Shown here: positions 16,596-28,182 of the stretch, in pieces
How positions within the stretch are numbered: position 1 is the stretch's first letter
Layout: the number at the start of each line of letters is the position of its first letter
NCBI RefSeq assembly: GCF_000513135.1
Contig: NZ_BAUV01000004.1
Coordinates: 1-64,000, forward strand
Direction of reading: 5' to 3'
Length of the DNA stretch: 64,000 nt
Origin: Halalkalibacter akibai JCM 9157
GTDB taxonomy: Bacteria; Bacillota; Bacilli; Bacillales; Bacillaceae_D
The notes under the pieces: generated by a model
The model's database searches: none
Told to the model about the DNA's origin: nothing
What the model saw: only the letters and a program-made list of their open reading frames with translations
Translations under genes and position numbers: made by a program

Positions 16596-18578
16596 TTGAG
16601 ACGCCGCTTTTTGATTGGAGTTGGAGTTGCGATTTTGGGCTTAGCCATTTATAGTGGTTTGTATTTATTCGAGCCAGGCTATGCCGTAAATCCTTCATCC
16701 CAACTATCATTAAATCATCCACTTGATCATAAAATGAATGATATTTTGGGTTATGACGTTTGGGGTTTATCTATATCAGATGAAGAAGCATCTGCGAATA
16801 CCGATTCTGAATTTTTATCGTTGCATAACGGTGCTGTAAAAGTTGATGAAGAGTTTATTGAATTTGGAAGAGATTTGTTTTATGAAGAGACATTCAATAA
16901 TGAAGAGTATATTACAGATGTACTAGGAATATTGGATGGACCTTTATCTATTATAAATATAGGTAAAGCGGTTCTTCAGGCTAGAAAAGAAGGAACTGAT
17001 AATTTAAAAGTTGCGTTAGCTGAAGATGCTGTAATTGGTGGTAAAGAATTTAAAAAAGGAGAAATGATTGAAACGGGGTTAGATGTTCCGAAGGGGGCTT
17101 TTGCACCTTTAGGAATGCCCATTAAATTAAAAGCTGGACGTTTAAAAGCTGGTATTTCTTGTGCTGCGTGTCATGCGACCGTTGACCGAGATACTGGTCT
17201 GGTAATAGAAGGTGCTCCGAACCTTAATTTTGATGCCGGTTTAATGCTAGCTTTAGCATCGAATTCAACAGCTTACTTTACTAATACAGATGTTGATTCG
17301 AAGGTCATTAAACAGTTTATTAGCAAACAAGAATGGATGAAGGAAAAAGAAAGTAATGGGGATTATATTGCCATGCCTGACGCTTATGATTTAGAAAATG
17401 AAGTTGATCGAAATTTAATGCAGTGGCCAAAAGGAAACTTTGATTCAACGATGGATTTAGTTAATAATCCAAGTCAAATACCAGATTCTTTTACCTTGGG
17501 AGATCATCCGTATGGTTGGAATGGTTTTGCTTCAGTTGGTCCGTTTAAAGGGTTAACAGCTTTAAATAATAATGTACATGCGCAAAACTCAGATTTATTA
17601 GCTCAAGCAGATCAAAGTAAAGAGTTGTTTGACATTGATAAAGAGCGTTACATTGGCATTCTTTTGCAAAGAGCTCCGAATAAACGTTACAGATATCAAG
17701 CTAGTTCCCAAGAGTTACCTTCAACTTTCTTAGAAAAGATTGATCATAATGAAACGGTACCTGGATTTAACGACATGTTTCGTCCTCCGACATATCCATA
17801 CTTATCATTATTTACGCCAAATGGAACCGTTATTGGGTCGGAGGGGCATCAAGTACTTGAAGAATTGAACGCAATTTCTGCTTATCAAAACGCTTTAAAG
17901 CCACCATCGGAAACAAATTCTTATAGTTCAGAGGAATTAGCAGGGAGACAGGTATTTGAAAAAGCGGGTTGTATTTCCTGTCATGCTGGAGAAGCTAGAA
18001 CAAATAACAGAATTATACCAAATGAAATAGTCCGAGCTGAGGGGTCACGTGCAAAAGCATTTCAAGACACTGAGGATATAAAGATGGAGCCGTGGTTTTA
18101 TCCACTAGATACACCAATCCCTATACCAGAAGATGCAGAACGAATTAAAATTCCTACTAATCATCTTGAGAAAAGCCAAGTTGAGCTTGCTCTAGCTTAT
18201 AACTCAAATGGAGGATACAAAGTGAAAGGTTTAGTAGGACTAGCCTTTTCTGCTCCTTATTTACATGATGGAGGAGTGGCAGTAGGACCAGATGATCGTT
18301 CTCAATTTGGGTTAGCTGGAACCTTAATGAAAGGAGTAACTCCAGACCCATATAATAGTTTAAAGGCTCTTCTAGACCGAGAATTAAGAGAAAAAGTAAT
18401 AGCTGCTAACAAAACTACAACCGAATTACAAGATGCGCATGTTACCGGAGAAGGTCATGAAAATTGGGTGGATCGAGCTAGTGGATTTTCAGAACAAGAG
18501 CAAGATGCATTAATTAAATATTTGCTGTCCATTGATTTAGAAAAGGAAAAGAGGCAAATGGCAACTCTCAATAATTGA
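16596..18578 (+). CDS. Membrane-anchored di-haem c-type cytochrome
   Basis: A 660-residue exported protein with an N-terminal hydrophobic segment (residues 5-26, no lipobox, so an uncleaved anchor or signal). Two haem-c sites are C189-A-A-C-H193 and C459-I-S-C-H463. The spacing and the C-terminal module ending in a helix-rich LIKYLLSIDL resemble large di-haem proteins such as MauG/cytochrome c peroxidase and RoxA-type oxygenases, but I cannot assign one. SAPYLHDGG near residues 549-557 is a typical di-haem peroxidase-like segment. TTG at 16596 follows AAGGAGG with 8-base spacing. The gene stands alone between terminators, so the partner and substrate are unknown. Confidence 0.85.
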   Translation: MRRRFLIGVGVAILGLAIYSGLYLFEPGYAVNPSSQLSLNHPLDHKMNDILGYDVWGLSISDEEASANTDSEFLSLHNGAVKVDEEFIEFGRDLFYEETFNNEEYITDVLGILDGPLSIINIGKAVLQARKEGTDNLKVALAEDAVIGGKEFKKGEMIETGLDVPKGAFAPLGMPIKLKAGRLKAGISCAACHATVDRDTGLVIEGAPNLNFDAGLMLALASNSTAYFTNTDVDSKVIKQFISKQEWMKEKESNGDYIAMPDAYDLENEVDRNLMQWPKGNFDSTMDLVNNPSQIPDSFTLGDHPYGWNGFASVGPFKGLTALNNNVHAQNSDLLAQADQSKELFDIDKERYIGILLQRAPNKRYRYQASSQELPSTFLEKIDHNETVPGFNDMFRPPTYPYLSLFTPNGTVIGSEGHQVLEELNAISAYQNALKPPSETNSYSSEELAGRQVFEKAGCISCHAGEARTNNRIIPNEIVRAEGSRAKAFQDTEDIKMEPWFYPLDTPIPIPEDAERIKIPTNHLEKSQVELALAYNSNGGYKVKGLVGLAFSAPYLHDGGVAVGPDDRSQFGLAGTLMKGVTPDPYNSLKALLDRELREKVIAANKTTTELQDAHVTGEGHENWVDRASGFSEQEQDALIKYLLSIDLEKEKRQMATLNN

Positions 18579-18600
18579 TATTTGTTTCAAAACACAATAA

Positions 18601-18636
18601 AAAGAAAGGTCGCTATATAAAATAGCGACCTTTCTT
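18601..18636. terminator. Bidirectional terminator between cytochrome gene and rnjA
   Basis: Stem AAAGAAAGGTCGCTAT / ATAGCGACCTTTCTT. Confidence 0.93.
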
Positions 18637-18642
18637 CGTAAA

Positions 18643-20310
18643 TTAAACTTCCATTATAATAGGTAAAATCATTGGTTTACGCTTTGTTCTTTCATATAAA
18701 AATGGTCCAAGTAAATCAGTAATCTCATTTTTAATTTCTGACCACTGAGTAGTTTTGCGTTCCATCACGTGATTTAAATGATTAGCCAATAATTTTTGGG
18801 CTTCATGAATTAGATCACTTGATTCTCTCATATAAACAAAACCTCGTGAAATTAAATCTGGTCCTGCAGTAACCTTAAATTCTTTCATATTTAAGCTGAC
18901 AACAACGACAACAAGACCTTCTTCTGATAAGATACGACGATCTCGTAGTACGATATTACCAATATCACCAATTCCATTTCCGTCCACATATACAGAGCCA
19001 GAAGGTACTTTTCCAACGACACCAGCTTCATCAGGGTGGAGTGCTAATACATCACCATTATCCATAATGAAACTGTTCTCCGGTGGAACCCCGCAATCTT
19101 CAGCTAGTTTCATATGCATCTTAAGCATACGATATTCTCCATGAATTGGCATGAAATATTGAGGTTTCATAAGACGAAGCATCAGTTTTTGTTCTTCTTG
19201 TCCGCCGTGTCCCGAAGTATGAATATCATTTAAGGAACCATGAATGACGTCCGCGCCAGCTCTGTATAGTTGGTTAATCGTCTTACTAACACTCAGGGTA
19301 TTTCCAGGAATTGGCGATGAAGAAAATACGACAGTGTCTCCTGGAATAATTTGGATTTGACGATGAGTACCATTAGCTATTCTTGACAAAGCAGCCATTG
19401 GTTCTCCTTGGCTTCCTGTACAAAGAATGGTTACTTGATTATCAGGTAGTTTATTAATATGAGAAGGTTCAATAAAAGTACTCTTTGGTGCATTAATATA
19501 ACCTAATTCTTGCCCTATATTCAGTGCATTTTCCATACTGCGACCGAAAACAGCTACTTTCCTATTGTTTTGTACGGCTGCATCAACAACTTGTTGAAGT
19601 CTATGAATATTAGACGCAAAGGTTGCAAAAATTACTCGTCCTTCGACTTTACGAAAAATACTACTAATGCTTTCTCCAACTTTTCTTTCAGACATCGTAA
19701 ATTCAGGGATTTCACTATTGGTACTATCTGAAAGAAGGCAAAGTACGCCTTCGTCACCGATTTTAGCCATTTTAGTTAAGTTTGCAGGTTCACCCACAGG
19801 TGTGAAATCAAATTTGAAATCTCCTGTATGCACGATATTCCCTGGTGGAGTTTTTACGACGATTCCAAAAGCTTCAGGAATACTGTGAGTTGTTCTATAA
19901 AACGAAACGGACGTTTTGGTGAATTTTACAACCTGATCTTCATGTACTTCATGTAATTTTGTTTTACGTAATAAACCGTGCTCTTCTAATTTGCCTTTTA
20001 AAAGACCAAGAGCCAACTTTCCTCCATAAATAGGGACATTAACAGCTCTAAGTAAATAAGGGATCCCACCTATGTGATCTTCGTGTCCATGTGTGATAAA
20101 AAGGCCTTTAATTTTATCTTCATTTTTTACTAAATACGTATAATCTGGAATTACATAATCAATACCAAGAAGCTCGTCCTCTGGAAACTTTATTCCGGCA
20201 TCAATTAAAATAATTTCATCTTGAAACTGCACCGCGTACGTATTTTTACCAATTTCACCTAAACCGCCTAACGCGAAAACAGCAGTTTGGTTATTTTTAA
20301 CTTGTTTCAT
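18643..20310 (-). CDS. rnjA: Ribonuclease J1
   Basis: A 555-residue metallo-beta-lactamase/beta-CASP nuclease, the main 5'-3' exoribonuclease and endonuclease of mRNA decay in bacilli. The metal motif HGHEDH is at 74-79, with [17 protein letters not shown] and the C-terminal SGHGGQEE also visible. The start lies 3 bases beyond the stop of rpoY, so the two form one operon, as in B. subtilis (ykzG-rnjA). Full family length. Confidence 0.97.
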   Translation of the reverse strand: MKQVKNNQTAVFALGGLGEIGKNTYAVQFQDEIILIDAGIKFPEDELLGIDYVIPDYTYLVKNEDKIKGLFITHGHEDHIGGIPYLLRAVNVPIYGGKLALGLLKGKLEEHGLLRKTKLHEVHEDQVVKFTKTSVSFYRTTHSIPEAFGIVVKTPPGNIVHTGDFKFDFTPVGEPANLTKMAKIGDEGVLCLLSDSTNSEIPEFTMSERKVGESISSIFRKVEGRVIFATFASNIHRLQQVVDAAVQNNRKVAVFGRSMENALNIGQELGYINAPKSTFIEPSHINKLPDNQVTILCTGSQGEPMAALSRIANGTHRQIQIIPGDTVVFSSSPIPGNTLSVSKTINQLYRAGADVIHGSLNDIHTSGHGGQEEQKLMLRLMKPQYFMPIHGEYRMLKMHMKLAEDCGVPPENSFIMDNGDVLALHPDEAGVVGKVPSGSVYVDGNGIGDIGNIVLRDRRILSEEGLVVVVVSLNMKEFKVTAGPDLISRGFVYMRESSDLIHEAQKLLANHLNHVMERKTTQWSEIKNEITDLLGPFLYERTKRKPMILPIIMEV

Positions 20311-20313
20311 GAA

Positions 20314-20526
20314 TTACAATGTCTCCACTTGAAAAGCTTCATTTGATTGTTCATACTCAAGGTACGCTCCAGAGACTTGAGTAACAAATTCAATATTATA
20401 CTTTCTTGGAGCAAGCTTTTTACGAACATCAGATTCGCTTTCGCCTTCCACATAAATCGTTTCTGTGAACTCTCTCACAGGAACTTGGTCTAAATTCTTT
20501 TGAAAAAACACTTTGAAAATCTTCAT
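20314..20526 (-). CDS. rpoY: RNA polymerase epsilon subunit RpoY
   Basis: A 70-residue accessory subunit of Firmicutes RNA polymerase (YkzG). The sequence MKIFKVFFQKNLDQVPVRE with TIYVEGESESDVRK is typical. The ATG at 20526 is chosen for the GGAGAGG site 6 bases upstream; the frame extends to 20544 but that adds only MLRRGS. Operon with rnjA. Confidence 0.95.
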   Translation of the reverse strand: MKIFKVFFQKNLDQVPVREFTETIYVEGESESDVRKKLAPRKYNIEFVTQVSGAYLEYEQSNEAFQVETL

Positions 20527-20947
20527 ACTACCTCTCCTTAACATTGGTTATTATTTCATTATAAAGCAAAAGCCACCGGTTTTCATGTTTTTCTTCACAT
20601 TCTTTTTATGTAAAGAACGTTTTAGGATAATGTAAACGATAATTATTGACCGGTAAGGTAATGCTTAAACCTCAATTAAACGATTTTTAGGAAGAAGATT
20701 TCTGCATCCTTTAACAATACGTTTTCTCCATCTACGTAACATCATTTCAACCCCTTTTTTAAAATTGTAATCTAATTATCCAGGTGAGTGTTGTTACGTA
20801 TAGTATGTGTTGGAAATAAAACGACTGTTCAAGGTAAAAAATGTTAAAAAACCCTCAAATAGATCTTTGCTAGATGAGCTTTTTAAAAAGGGTGGATGAG
20901 ACCTTTTTCAATACCTTATCTAGCGCTGATTATTAAGGGTTTATTAA
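20527..20947. other. Gap between def and rpoY with one small ORF
   Basis: This 421-base stretch holds a 26-codon minus-strand ORF (20665-20745). It also has a weak minus-strand terminator-like hairpin for def at about 20843-20878, where a CTCATCTAG/CTATTTGAG imperfect stem precedes a T run. A further stem at about 20880-20940 is not convincing. Nothing else is visible. Confidence 0.4.
20665..20745 (-). CDS. Very small basic peptide, 26 aa, candidate gene
   Basis: ATG at 20745 (or 20742) follows AAAAGGGGTTGAA, a good ribosome site. The peptide is MMLRRWRKRIVKGCRNLLPK followed by six residues and a TAA at 20665-20667. About a third of residues are Arg/Lys with interspersed Leu/Ile/Val/Trp, an amphipathic cationic pattern. 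It lies between def and rpoY. It could be an independent small protein or the leader of the rpoY-rnjA transcript. Not recognised as a known family. Confidence 0.45.
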   Translation of the reverse strand: MMLRRWRKRIVKGCRNLLPKNRLIEV

Positions 20948-21487
20948 CTAATTCAATTCTTTTTTTAATTTATCAGTGAAGCCTTCGATGCGATCGTAAA
21001 ACATAATCCCATTCAGATGATCAAGCTCGTGTTGAAAAACAATTGAGACTAAACCTTTTAATCTTAAGGTAACTTCTTCACCTTCCAAATTAGTTCCTTT
21101 TACAGTAATGCGAGAATATCTTGGAACTAGCCCTGGAATATCTCTATCTACAGATAAACATCCTTCCCCGCCGTCAAGGTGTGTTTCTTCTATCGAATGG
21201 CTAACCACCTTAGGGTTAAAAAGACCCATGCTGTAAAGTTGACCGTTCTCGTCCTCAACATGTATAGCAAACATTCTTTTGGATATACCAATTTGAGGTG
21301 CTGCGACACCTACCCCAGGCCGCAGTTGATATTTTTCAGCGATTTCTGGATCTTGACTATTAATAACAAAATCGAGCATGTCTTGTAACGTTTTTTTATC
21401 ACTGTCACTAGCAGGAAGAGAAACTTCCTCGGCAACTTTTCGAAGAACAGGATCTCCTTCTCTGACGATATCTTTCATGGTTAGCAT
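20948..21487 (-). CDS. def: Peptide deformylase
   Basis: A 179-residue metalloenzyme that removes the formyl group from nascent peptides. All three motifs are present: GVGVAAPQIG, EGCLSV (metal cysteine) and QHELDHLNG. The ATG at 21487 is used because AAAGGAGTGG is 6 bases upstream; the open frame extends to 21508. Size fits the type II deformylases of Gram-positives (B. subtilis DefB/YkrB). Confidence 0.96.
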   Translation of the reverse strand: MLTMKDIVREGDPVLRKVAEEVSLPASDSDKKTLQDMLDFVINSQDPEIAEKYQLRPGVGVAAPQIGISKRMFAIHVEDENGQLYSMGLFNPKVVSHSIEETHLDGGEGCLSVDRDIPGLVPRYSRITVKGTNLEGEEVTLRLKGLVSIVFQHELDHLNGIMFYDRIEGFTDKLKKELN

Positions 21488-21594
21488 ATGTATCCACTCC
21501 TTTTGCACTTATGTTAACTTTATGAAGAATTAAATAAAATATCAAGTAGTATTCCATAATTCTTCTTTAACATGATTAAAAATTAACGTTTTTT

Positions 21595-21676
21595 TAGACG
21601 GAATGTTGTTAGTCGGGACCGAGTCAGTCCGAGTATTAAAAACAGTTCTAAAGCAACAATCCTTACGAAAATAACA
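21595..21676. repeat. Probable degenerate copy of a dispersed intergenic repeat
   Basis: Contains GGAATGTTGTTAGTCG near 21600 and AGCAACAATCCTTACGAAA at about 21653-21671. The latter matches AGCAACAATCTTTACGAAA at 54787-54805. The centre is missing relative to the longer copy at 54680-54812. Confidence 0.45.
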
Positions 21677-21681
21677 AAATA

Positions 21682-21713
21682 AAAAGAAGTAAGGCTCGAT
21701 GCCTTACTTCTTT
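21682..21713 (-). terminator. Terminator of the yjcZ-like gene
   Basis: AAAGAAGTAAGGC / GCCTTACTTCTTT stem; on the minus strand it is followed by T-rich sequence. Confidence 0.85.
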
Positions 21714-21722
21714 CGTGTCATC

Positions 21723-21917
21723 TTAGCAGTGACCAAATTTAGAAGCACCAACAATGATTAACAGGATGAAAAGAACTACGATTAACGCAAAACCTCTTCC
21801 TGCACCTGGAGCTGGAGCGTAAGCGCCAGCAACTACTGGAGCACCATAACCATATCCACAAGGATCTGTACAACCGTAACCTGCACCATAACCTGCACCA
21901 TAACCATATCCAAACAT
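21723..21917 (-). CDS. YjcZ/SscA-type small spore membrane protein
   Basis: A 64-residue protein with a Gly/Tyr-rich head ([14 protein letters not shown]), an Ala/Pro-rich middle and a C-terminal hydrophobic helix ending in GASKFGHC. This is the TIGR01732-type tiny membrane protein family found in spores of Bacillus (YjcZ, SscA). The ATG at 21917 is selected because AAAGGAGGAATG lies upstream; the frame is open to 21965. It supports a spore-forming host. Confidence 0.8.
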   Translation of the reverse strand: MFGYGYGAGYGAGYGCTDPCGYGYGAPVVAGAYAPAPGAGRGFALIVVLFILLIIVGASKFGHC

Positions 21918-22181
21918 TTTTGCATTCCTCCTTTTGTCTTGGCACCGCAATTGCCTGCGATTCACTAATTACTTTATGCAGAATCTATAGTGGTGTTTGG
22001 ATGAATGCCCATTTTAGTTTGTTTTTTTTATTTATTTGCTGGGACAGGCTCATATTAGCTTTAATGGCCTCATATACTATTTCAAAGGTATTAATAAATT
22101 TCAAAATGATTGTCATTTGGTTTTTTTTGGATTAGTGTAATGGATGTAGTTGGAAAGAAGTTGGGAATGGGGGAAGCAATA

Positions 22182-22829
22182 TTGAGTATCAAAAGATGGG
22201 CGATAGCTGTATTTGCTATAGGAATCCTAACAGGTTGTGGAGAGCGACCTGTTGAAACTGTATATCATCATTTAGAAGCAGCAGTGGAATTGGAGATTCC
22301 CTTTGAAAAGCAACAGGAACCTATGCAAAAAGCCGAGCTAAAAGAAAATGAGATATTTGATCAGATTATTTCACTTGGATTAAGTGACTTTGAGGAAATT
22401 GTTTCTCTCGCTGAAGAAGCCATTATTTCTATAGAATCTAGAGAAGCGATGATTCAAAAAGAAAAACAAAGTATAGATGAAAGCTATAATGAATTTTTAA
22501 ACATTAAAGAACAAGTAGATAAAATTAATAAGGATGAACTTATAACCATGCTTCAAGAATTGGAAGATAGTATGAATACTAGGTATTCAAATTATAACGA
22601 GTTAAACGAGTTATACGTTCAAACGCTAACTGAAGATCGTACTTTGTTTGAATTACTGAAAAAAGAAGAGTTAACGTTGGAGGACTTACAAGATCAAATT
22701 AATATAGTAAATGAATTATATGAGAAAGTAGAGAGTAAAAAGGAAGATTTCAACACTTCGACGGATACGTACAATCAACTGAAAAGACAATTTTATGAAA
22801 TGGCAGAACTTAACGTACAGTATGAATAG
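22182..22829 (+). CDS. ykyA: YkyA-like cell-wall binding lipoprotein
   Basis: A 215-residue lipoprotein: signal peptide MSIKRWAIAVFAIGILTGC with lipobox ILTGC, then a long, charged, mostly alpha-helical coiled-coil body (for example QSIDESYNEFLNIKEQVDKI). Position directly upstream of pdhA matches B. subtilis ykyA, annotated as a putative cell-wall binding lipoprotein. TTG at 22182 is chosen because GGGGGAAG lies 6-7 bases before it and gives a normal signal peptide; the open frame starts at 22110. The terminator hairpin overlaps the last codons. Confidence 0.85.
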   Translation: MSIKRWAIAVFAIGILTGCGERPVETVYHHLEAAVELEIPFEKQQEPMQKAELKENEIFDQIISLGLSDFEEIVSLAEEAIISIESREAMIQKEKQSIDESYNEFLNIKEQVDKINKDELITMLQELEDSMNTRYSNYNELNELYVQTLTEDRTLFELLKKEELTLEDLQDQINIVNELYEKVESKKEDFNTSTDTYNQLKRQFYEMAELNVQYE

Positions 22830-22847
22830 TGCGTTAAGTTTTTTTTT
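22807..22847 (+). terminator. Terminator overlapping the end of ykyA
   Basis: AACTTAACG (22807-22815, within the coding region) pairs with CGTTAAGTT (22832-22840), followed by a long T run. Confidence 0.85.
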
Positions 22848-24324
<1,477 letters not shown>

Positions 24325-24327
24325 CTC

Positions 24328-25305
24328 ATGGCACAAATGACAATGATTCAAGCGATTACGGATGCAATGCGTAATGAGCTTAAGAATAATGAAGATGTAC
24401 TTGTGTTTGGTGAAGACGTTGGTCAAAACGGCGGTGTATTCCGTGCGACTGAGGGCTTACAGAAAGAATTTGGTGAAGAGCGTGTATTCGATACACCACT
24501 TGCAGAATCTGGTATCGGTGGTTTAGCTATTGGCTTAGGCTTAACAGGCTTCCGTCCAGTAATGGAAATTCAATTCTTTGGTTTCCTTTTTGAAGTATTT
24601 GACTCACTTGCTGGTCAAATGAACCGCATGCGTTACCGTACAGGAGGTAAATTAACATCTCCAATCACGGTTCGTTCTCCGTTTGGTGGTGGCGTAAAAA
24701 CACCTGAAATGCATGCCGATAGTTTAGAAGGGCTCGTTGCACAAACACCTGGTTTAAAGGTAGTAATCCCTTCAACTCCTTATGACGCGAAAGGACTATT
24801 AATTTCTGCAATCCGTGATAATGATCCGGTTGTGTTCCTTGAGCATATGAAGTTATACCGTTCATTCCGTGCTGAAGTACCGGAAGAAGAATATACAATC
24901 CCACTAGGGAAAGCTGATATTAAGCGCGAAGGGAAAGATTTAACTATTGTTACATATGGTGCAATGGTACATTCTTCACTTAAAGCAGCGGAAGAGTTAG
25001 AAAAAGAGGGAATTGATGTTGAAGTCATTGACTTAATGACAATCAGCCCTCTTGATATTGACACAATCATTACATCTATAGAAAAAACAAACCGTGCAAT
25101 TGTTGTACAAGAAGCACAAAAACAGGCTGGTATTGGTGCGAATGTTGTAGCAGAAATCATGGAGCGCGCTATTCTAAGTCTTGAAGCACCAGTTCTACGA
25201 GTTGCTGCTCCAGATACGATTTATCCATTTGCAGCTGCTGAAGACGCTTGGTTACCGGACTACAAAGGTATTATTGAAACAGCAAAGAAAGTAATCAATT
25301 TTTAA
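24328..25305 (+). CDS. pdhB: Pyruvate dehydrogenase E1 beta subunit
   Basis: A 325-residue transketolase-like beta subunit completing E1. Typical segments are [31 protein letters not shown] and the C-terminal [22 protein letters not shown] overlaps the end of pdhA, so translation is likely coupled. Full length. Confidence 0.97.
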   Translation: MAQMTMIQAITDAMRNELKNNEDVLVFGEDVGQNGGVFRATEGLQKEFGEERVFDTPLAESGIGGLAIGLGLTGFRPVMEIQFFGFLFEVFDSLAGQMNRMRYRTGGKLTSPITVRSPFGGGVKTPEMHADSLEGLVAQTPGLKVVIPSTPYDAKGLLISAIRDNDPVVFLEHMKLYRSFRAEVPEEEYTIPLGKADIKREGKDLTIVTYGAMVHSSLKAAEELEKEGIDVEVIDLMTISPLDIDTIITSIEKTNRAIVVQEAQKQAGIGANVVAEIMERAILSLEAPVLRVAAPDTIYPFAAAEDAWLPDYKGIIETAKKVINF

Positions 25306-25331
25306 TTAGCTCTGTTTATATAGAAAAGTAT

Positions 25332-25361
25332 GGAAAGGGAAGATAATTATCTTTCCTTTTC
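25332..25361 (+). other. Hairpin in the pdhB-pdhC gap
   Basis: GGAAAGGGAAGATAATTATCTTTCC forms a stem followed by TTTTC in the 92-base gap between pdhB and pdhC. It may be a leaky terminator or processing site that changes the E1:E2/E3 ratio. Confidence 0.5.
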
Positions 25362-25397
25362 AACTAATTAATTGTTATTTAAAAGGAGGCACTTCAA

Positions 25398-26696
25398 GTG
25401 GCATATGAGTTTAAACTGCCTGATATTGGTGAAGGTATTCACGAGGGTGAAATTGTAAAATGGTTTGTTAAACCTGGTGATGAAATTAAAGAAGATGATA
25501 TTATTCTTGAAGTTCAAAATGATAAAGCGGTTGTTGAGATTCCATCTCCTGTAGATGGTAAAGTACTTGAAATTAAAGTAGAAGAAGGTACTGTTAGCAT
25601 CGTAGGTGATGTTCTTTTAACAATTGATGCTGGAGATGCAAATCCTGCAGAAGAGGAAAGTGCTCCTGCTGAGGAAGCGCAAGCAGAGCCGGCAAAAGAA
25701 GAAGCGATAGCAAAAACTTCTGAACCTGCTCCCGATACAGCTAATGATGAGATTGACAATGATGCTCGTGTTATTGCAATGCCTTCAGTACGTAAATATG
25801 CACGTGATAAAGGAGTTGCGATTCAGAAAGTAACTGCTACGGGTAAAAATGGTCGCGTATTAAAAGCAGATATTGATGCATTCCTTAACGGAGGATCTGT
25901 TAACGAGGAAACTCCGGCTCCGGCTGAAACTCAACAAGAAACGCCTGCACAAGCTCCAACTAAGAAAGCTGAGCCAGTTGCAATTCCGGTTGGTGAACTT
26001 GAAGAGCGCGTTCCACTTAAAGGTGTACGTAAAGCTATTGCAAAAGCGATGGTCAACTCTAAGCACACTGCACCACATGTAACACATATGGATGAGATTG
26101 AGGTTTCTAATTTAGTTGCACACCGTAAAGAATACAAAGCGATTGCAGCAGAGCAAGGGACAAAACTAACATACTTACCGTATGTAGTTAAAGCTCTTAC
26201 GTCTGCATTACGCAAATTCCCAACTTTGAATGCTTCAATTGATGATGCTAATGAAGAAATTGTTTACAAAAAGTACTTTAACATTGGTATTGCTGCTGAT
26301 ACGGAGCATGGTTTATTTGTACCAGTTGTTAAAGATGCAGACCGTAAATCAATTTTTACGCTTGCTGATGAAATTAATGAGTTGGCAGCAAAAGCTCGTG
26401 ATGGTAAACTTAGTGGTGCAGAAATGAAGGGCGGATCAGCCACCATCTCTAATGTTGGTTCTGCTCGTGGACTTTGGTTTACACCAGTTATCAATCACCC
26501 AGAAGTTGCTATTTTAGGTATTGGTCGTATTGAAGAAAAGCCAGTTGTGAAGAATGGTGAGATTGTAGCTGCTCCTGTACTTGCTCTATCTTTAAGTTAT
26601 GATCACCGTCTCATTGATGGCGTTACAGCTCAGAATGCTTTAAACCACGTGAAACGACTGTTAAACGATCCGCAATTATTATTAATGGAGGGGTAA
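25398..26696 (+). CDS. pdhC: Pyruvate dehydrogenase E2, dihydrolipoyl acetyltransferase
   Basis: A 432-residue core subunit transferring acetyl groups to CoA. The order is one lipoyl domain (residues 1-78, lipoylated K43 in NDKAVVE), an Ala/Pro/Glu-rich linker (about 80-125), the E1/E3-binding domain (about 128-166, [14 protein letters not shown]), another linker, and the catalytic domain with SYDHRLIDG (H403, D407). A single lipoyl domain is typical of Bacillus. GTG start at 25398 after AAAAGGAGG. Confidence 0.97.
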   Translation: MAYEFKLPDIGEGIHEGEIVKWFVKPGDEIKEDDIILEVQNDKAVVEIPSPVDGKVLEIKVEEGTVSIVGDVLLTIDAGDANPAEEESAPAEEAQAEPAKEEAIAKTSEPAPDTANDEIDNDARVIAMPSVRKYARDKGVAIQKVTATGKNGRVLKADIDAFLNGGSVNEETPAPAETQQETPAQAPTKKAEPVAIPVGELEERVPLKGVRKAIAKAMVNSKHTAPHVTHMDEIEVSNLVAHRKEYKAIAAEQGTKLTYLPYVVKALTSALRKFPTLNASIDDANEEIVYKKYFNIGIAADTEHGLFVPVVKDADRKSIFTLADEINELAAKARDGKLSGAEMKGGSATISNVGSARGLWFTPVINHPEVAILGIGRIEEKPVVKNGEIVAAPVLALSLSYDHRLIDGVTAQNALNHVKRLLNDPQLLLMEG

Positions 26697-26699
26697 TAC

Positions 26700-28108
26700 A
26701 TGGTTGTAGGAGATTTCGCACATGAAGTAGATACACTTGTCATTGGTTCAGGTCCTGGAGGATATGTTGCAGCTATTCGTGCAGCGCAACTAGGACAAAA
26801 AGTAACGATTGTTGAAAAAGGAGAAATGGGCGGCGTTTGTTTAAACGTTGGTTGTATTCCTTCGAAAGCATTAATTTCGGCTGGCCATCGTTTTCATAAT
26901 GCTAAGCATTCTGAAGACATGGGAATCATTGCAGAAAAAGTTTCTATTAACTTTGAAAAAGTTCAAGAATGGAAAGCTTCAGTAGTTAAAAAATTAACTG
27001 GTGGGGTTGAAGGTTTACTTAAAGGTAACAAAGTAGAAATCGTTCGTGGAGAAGCTTACTTTGCTTCTGAGAACTCTGTTCGTATCATGGATGAAAAGAG
27101 CGCACAAACATACAACTTTAAAAATTGTATCATTGCGACTGGATCTCGTCCCATTGAAATTCCTGCATTTAAATATACTGATCGAGTAATCAATTCAACT
27201 GGTGCTCTTGCTCTTAAAGAAGTACCGAAGAAAATGGTTGTAATTGGTGGAGGTTATATCGGAATCGAATTAGCTGGAGCTTACTCTAACATGGGAACTG
27301 AAGTTGTCGTTCTTGAAGGTAGTAAGCAAATCTTAGGCGGTTTTGAAAAGCAAATGGCTAAAGTGGTTGAGCGCCGTCTAAAGAAAAACGGTGTTGATTT
27401 CAAGATGGAGCTCTTGCTAAAGGTGTAGAAGAATCTGATTCTGGCGTGAAAGTAACAGCCGAAGTAAAAGGCAAAGAAGAAGTATTTGAGGCAGATTACT
27501 GTTTAGTAACAGTTGGTCGTAAGCCAAATACTGATGAACTTGGTCTTGAACAAATTGGAGTTGAACTTACAGATCGTGGTGTTGTTAAAGTAGATAAGCA
27601 ATGCCGTACGAATCTTTCTAACATTTATGCAATTGGGGATATCATTGCTGGACCTCCACTAGCTCACAAAGCTTCTTATGAAGGTAAAATAGCAGCGGAA
27701 GCAATTGCTGGAGAAAAGTCTGAAGTAGACTACTTAGCTATTCCTGCTGTTGTATTCTCTGAACCAGAACTAGCAAGTGTTGGTTATAATGAGGCTGAAG
27801 CAAAAGAAGCTGGTTTTGATGTTATCGCATCTAAGTTCCCGTTTGCTGCAAATGGACGTGCACTATCTCTAAACGAGACAGATGGCTTTATGAAATTAGT
27901 TACTCGTAAAGAGGATGGATTAGTAATTGGAGCTCAAATTGCTGGTCCTGGAGCATCTGACATGATTGCAGAATTAGGCTTAGCTATTGAAACTGGTATG
28001 ACTGCTGAGGATATCGCATTAACAATTCACGCGCATCCTACATTAGGTGAAATAACAATGGAAGCTGCCGAAGTTGCACTTGGTACTCCAATTCATATCG
28101 TAAAATAA
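26700..28108 (+). CDS. pdhD: Dihydrolipoamide dehydrogenase (E3), frameshifted
   Basis: A flavoprotein disulfide reductase that reoxidises lipoamide with NAD. FAD motif [11 protein letters not shown], redox cysteines C47 and C52 in [16 protein letters not shown] motif GGGYIGIE and the C-terminal HAHPTLGE are all present. The frame breaks at 27410/27411: GAGCTCTTGC should read GAGGCTCTTGC, restoring [10 protein letters not shown]. With one G added the protein is 469 residues, the normal length. Because E3 is central to metabolism and all else is intact, a base-call error is more likely than inactivation. ATG at 26700 follows GGAGGGG. Confidence 0.93.
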
Positions 28109-28110
28109 TA

Positions 28111-28139
28111 AAAAGACAGCCATTTGGCTGTCTTTTTTA
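28111..28139 (+). terminator. Terminator of the pdh operon
   Basis: AAAAGACAGCC / GGCTGTCTTTT with loop ATTT and a T tail. Confidence 0.93.
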
Positions 28140-28182
28140 TATGTTTGGACAGATCTAACAATTAGAAAAGCATATGTAGCAA

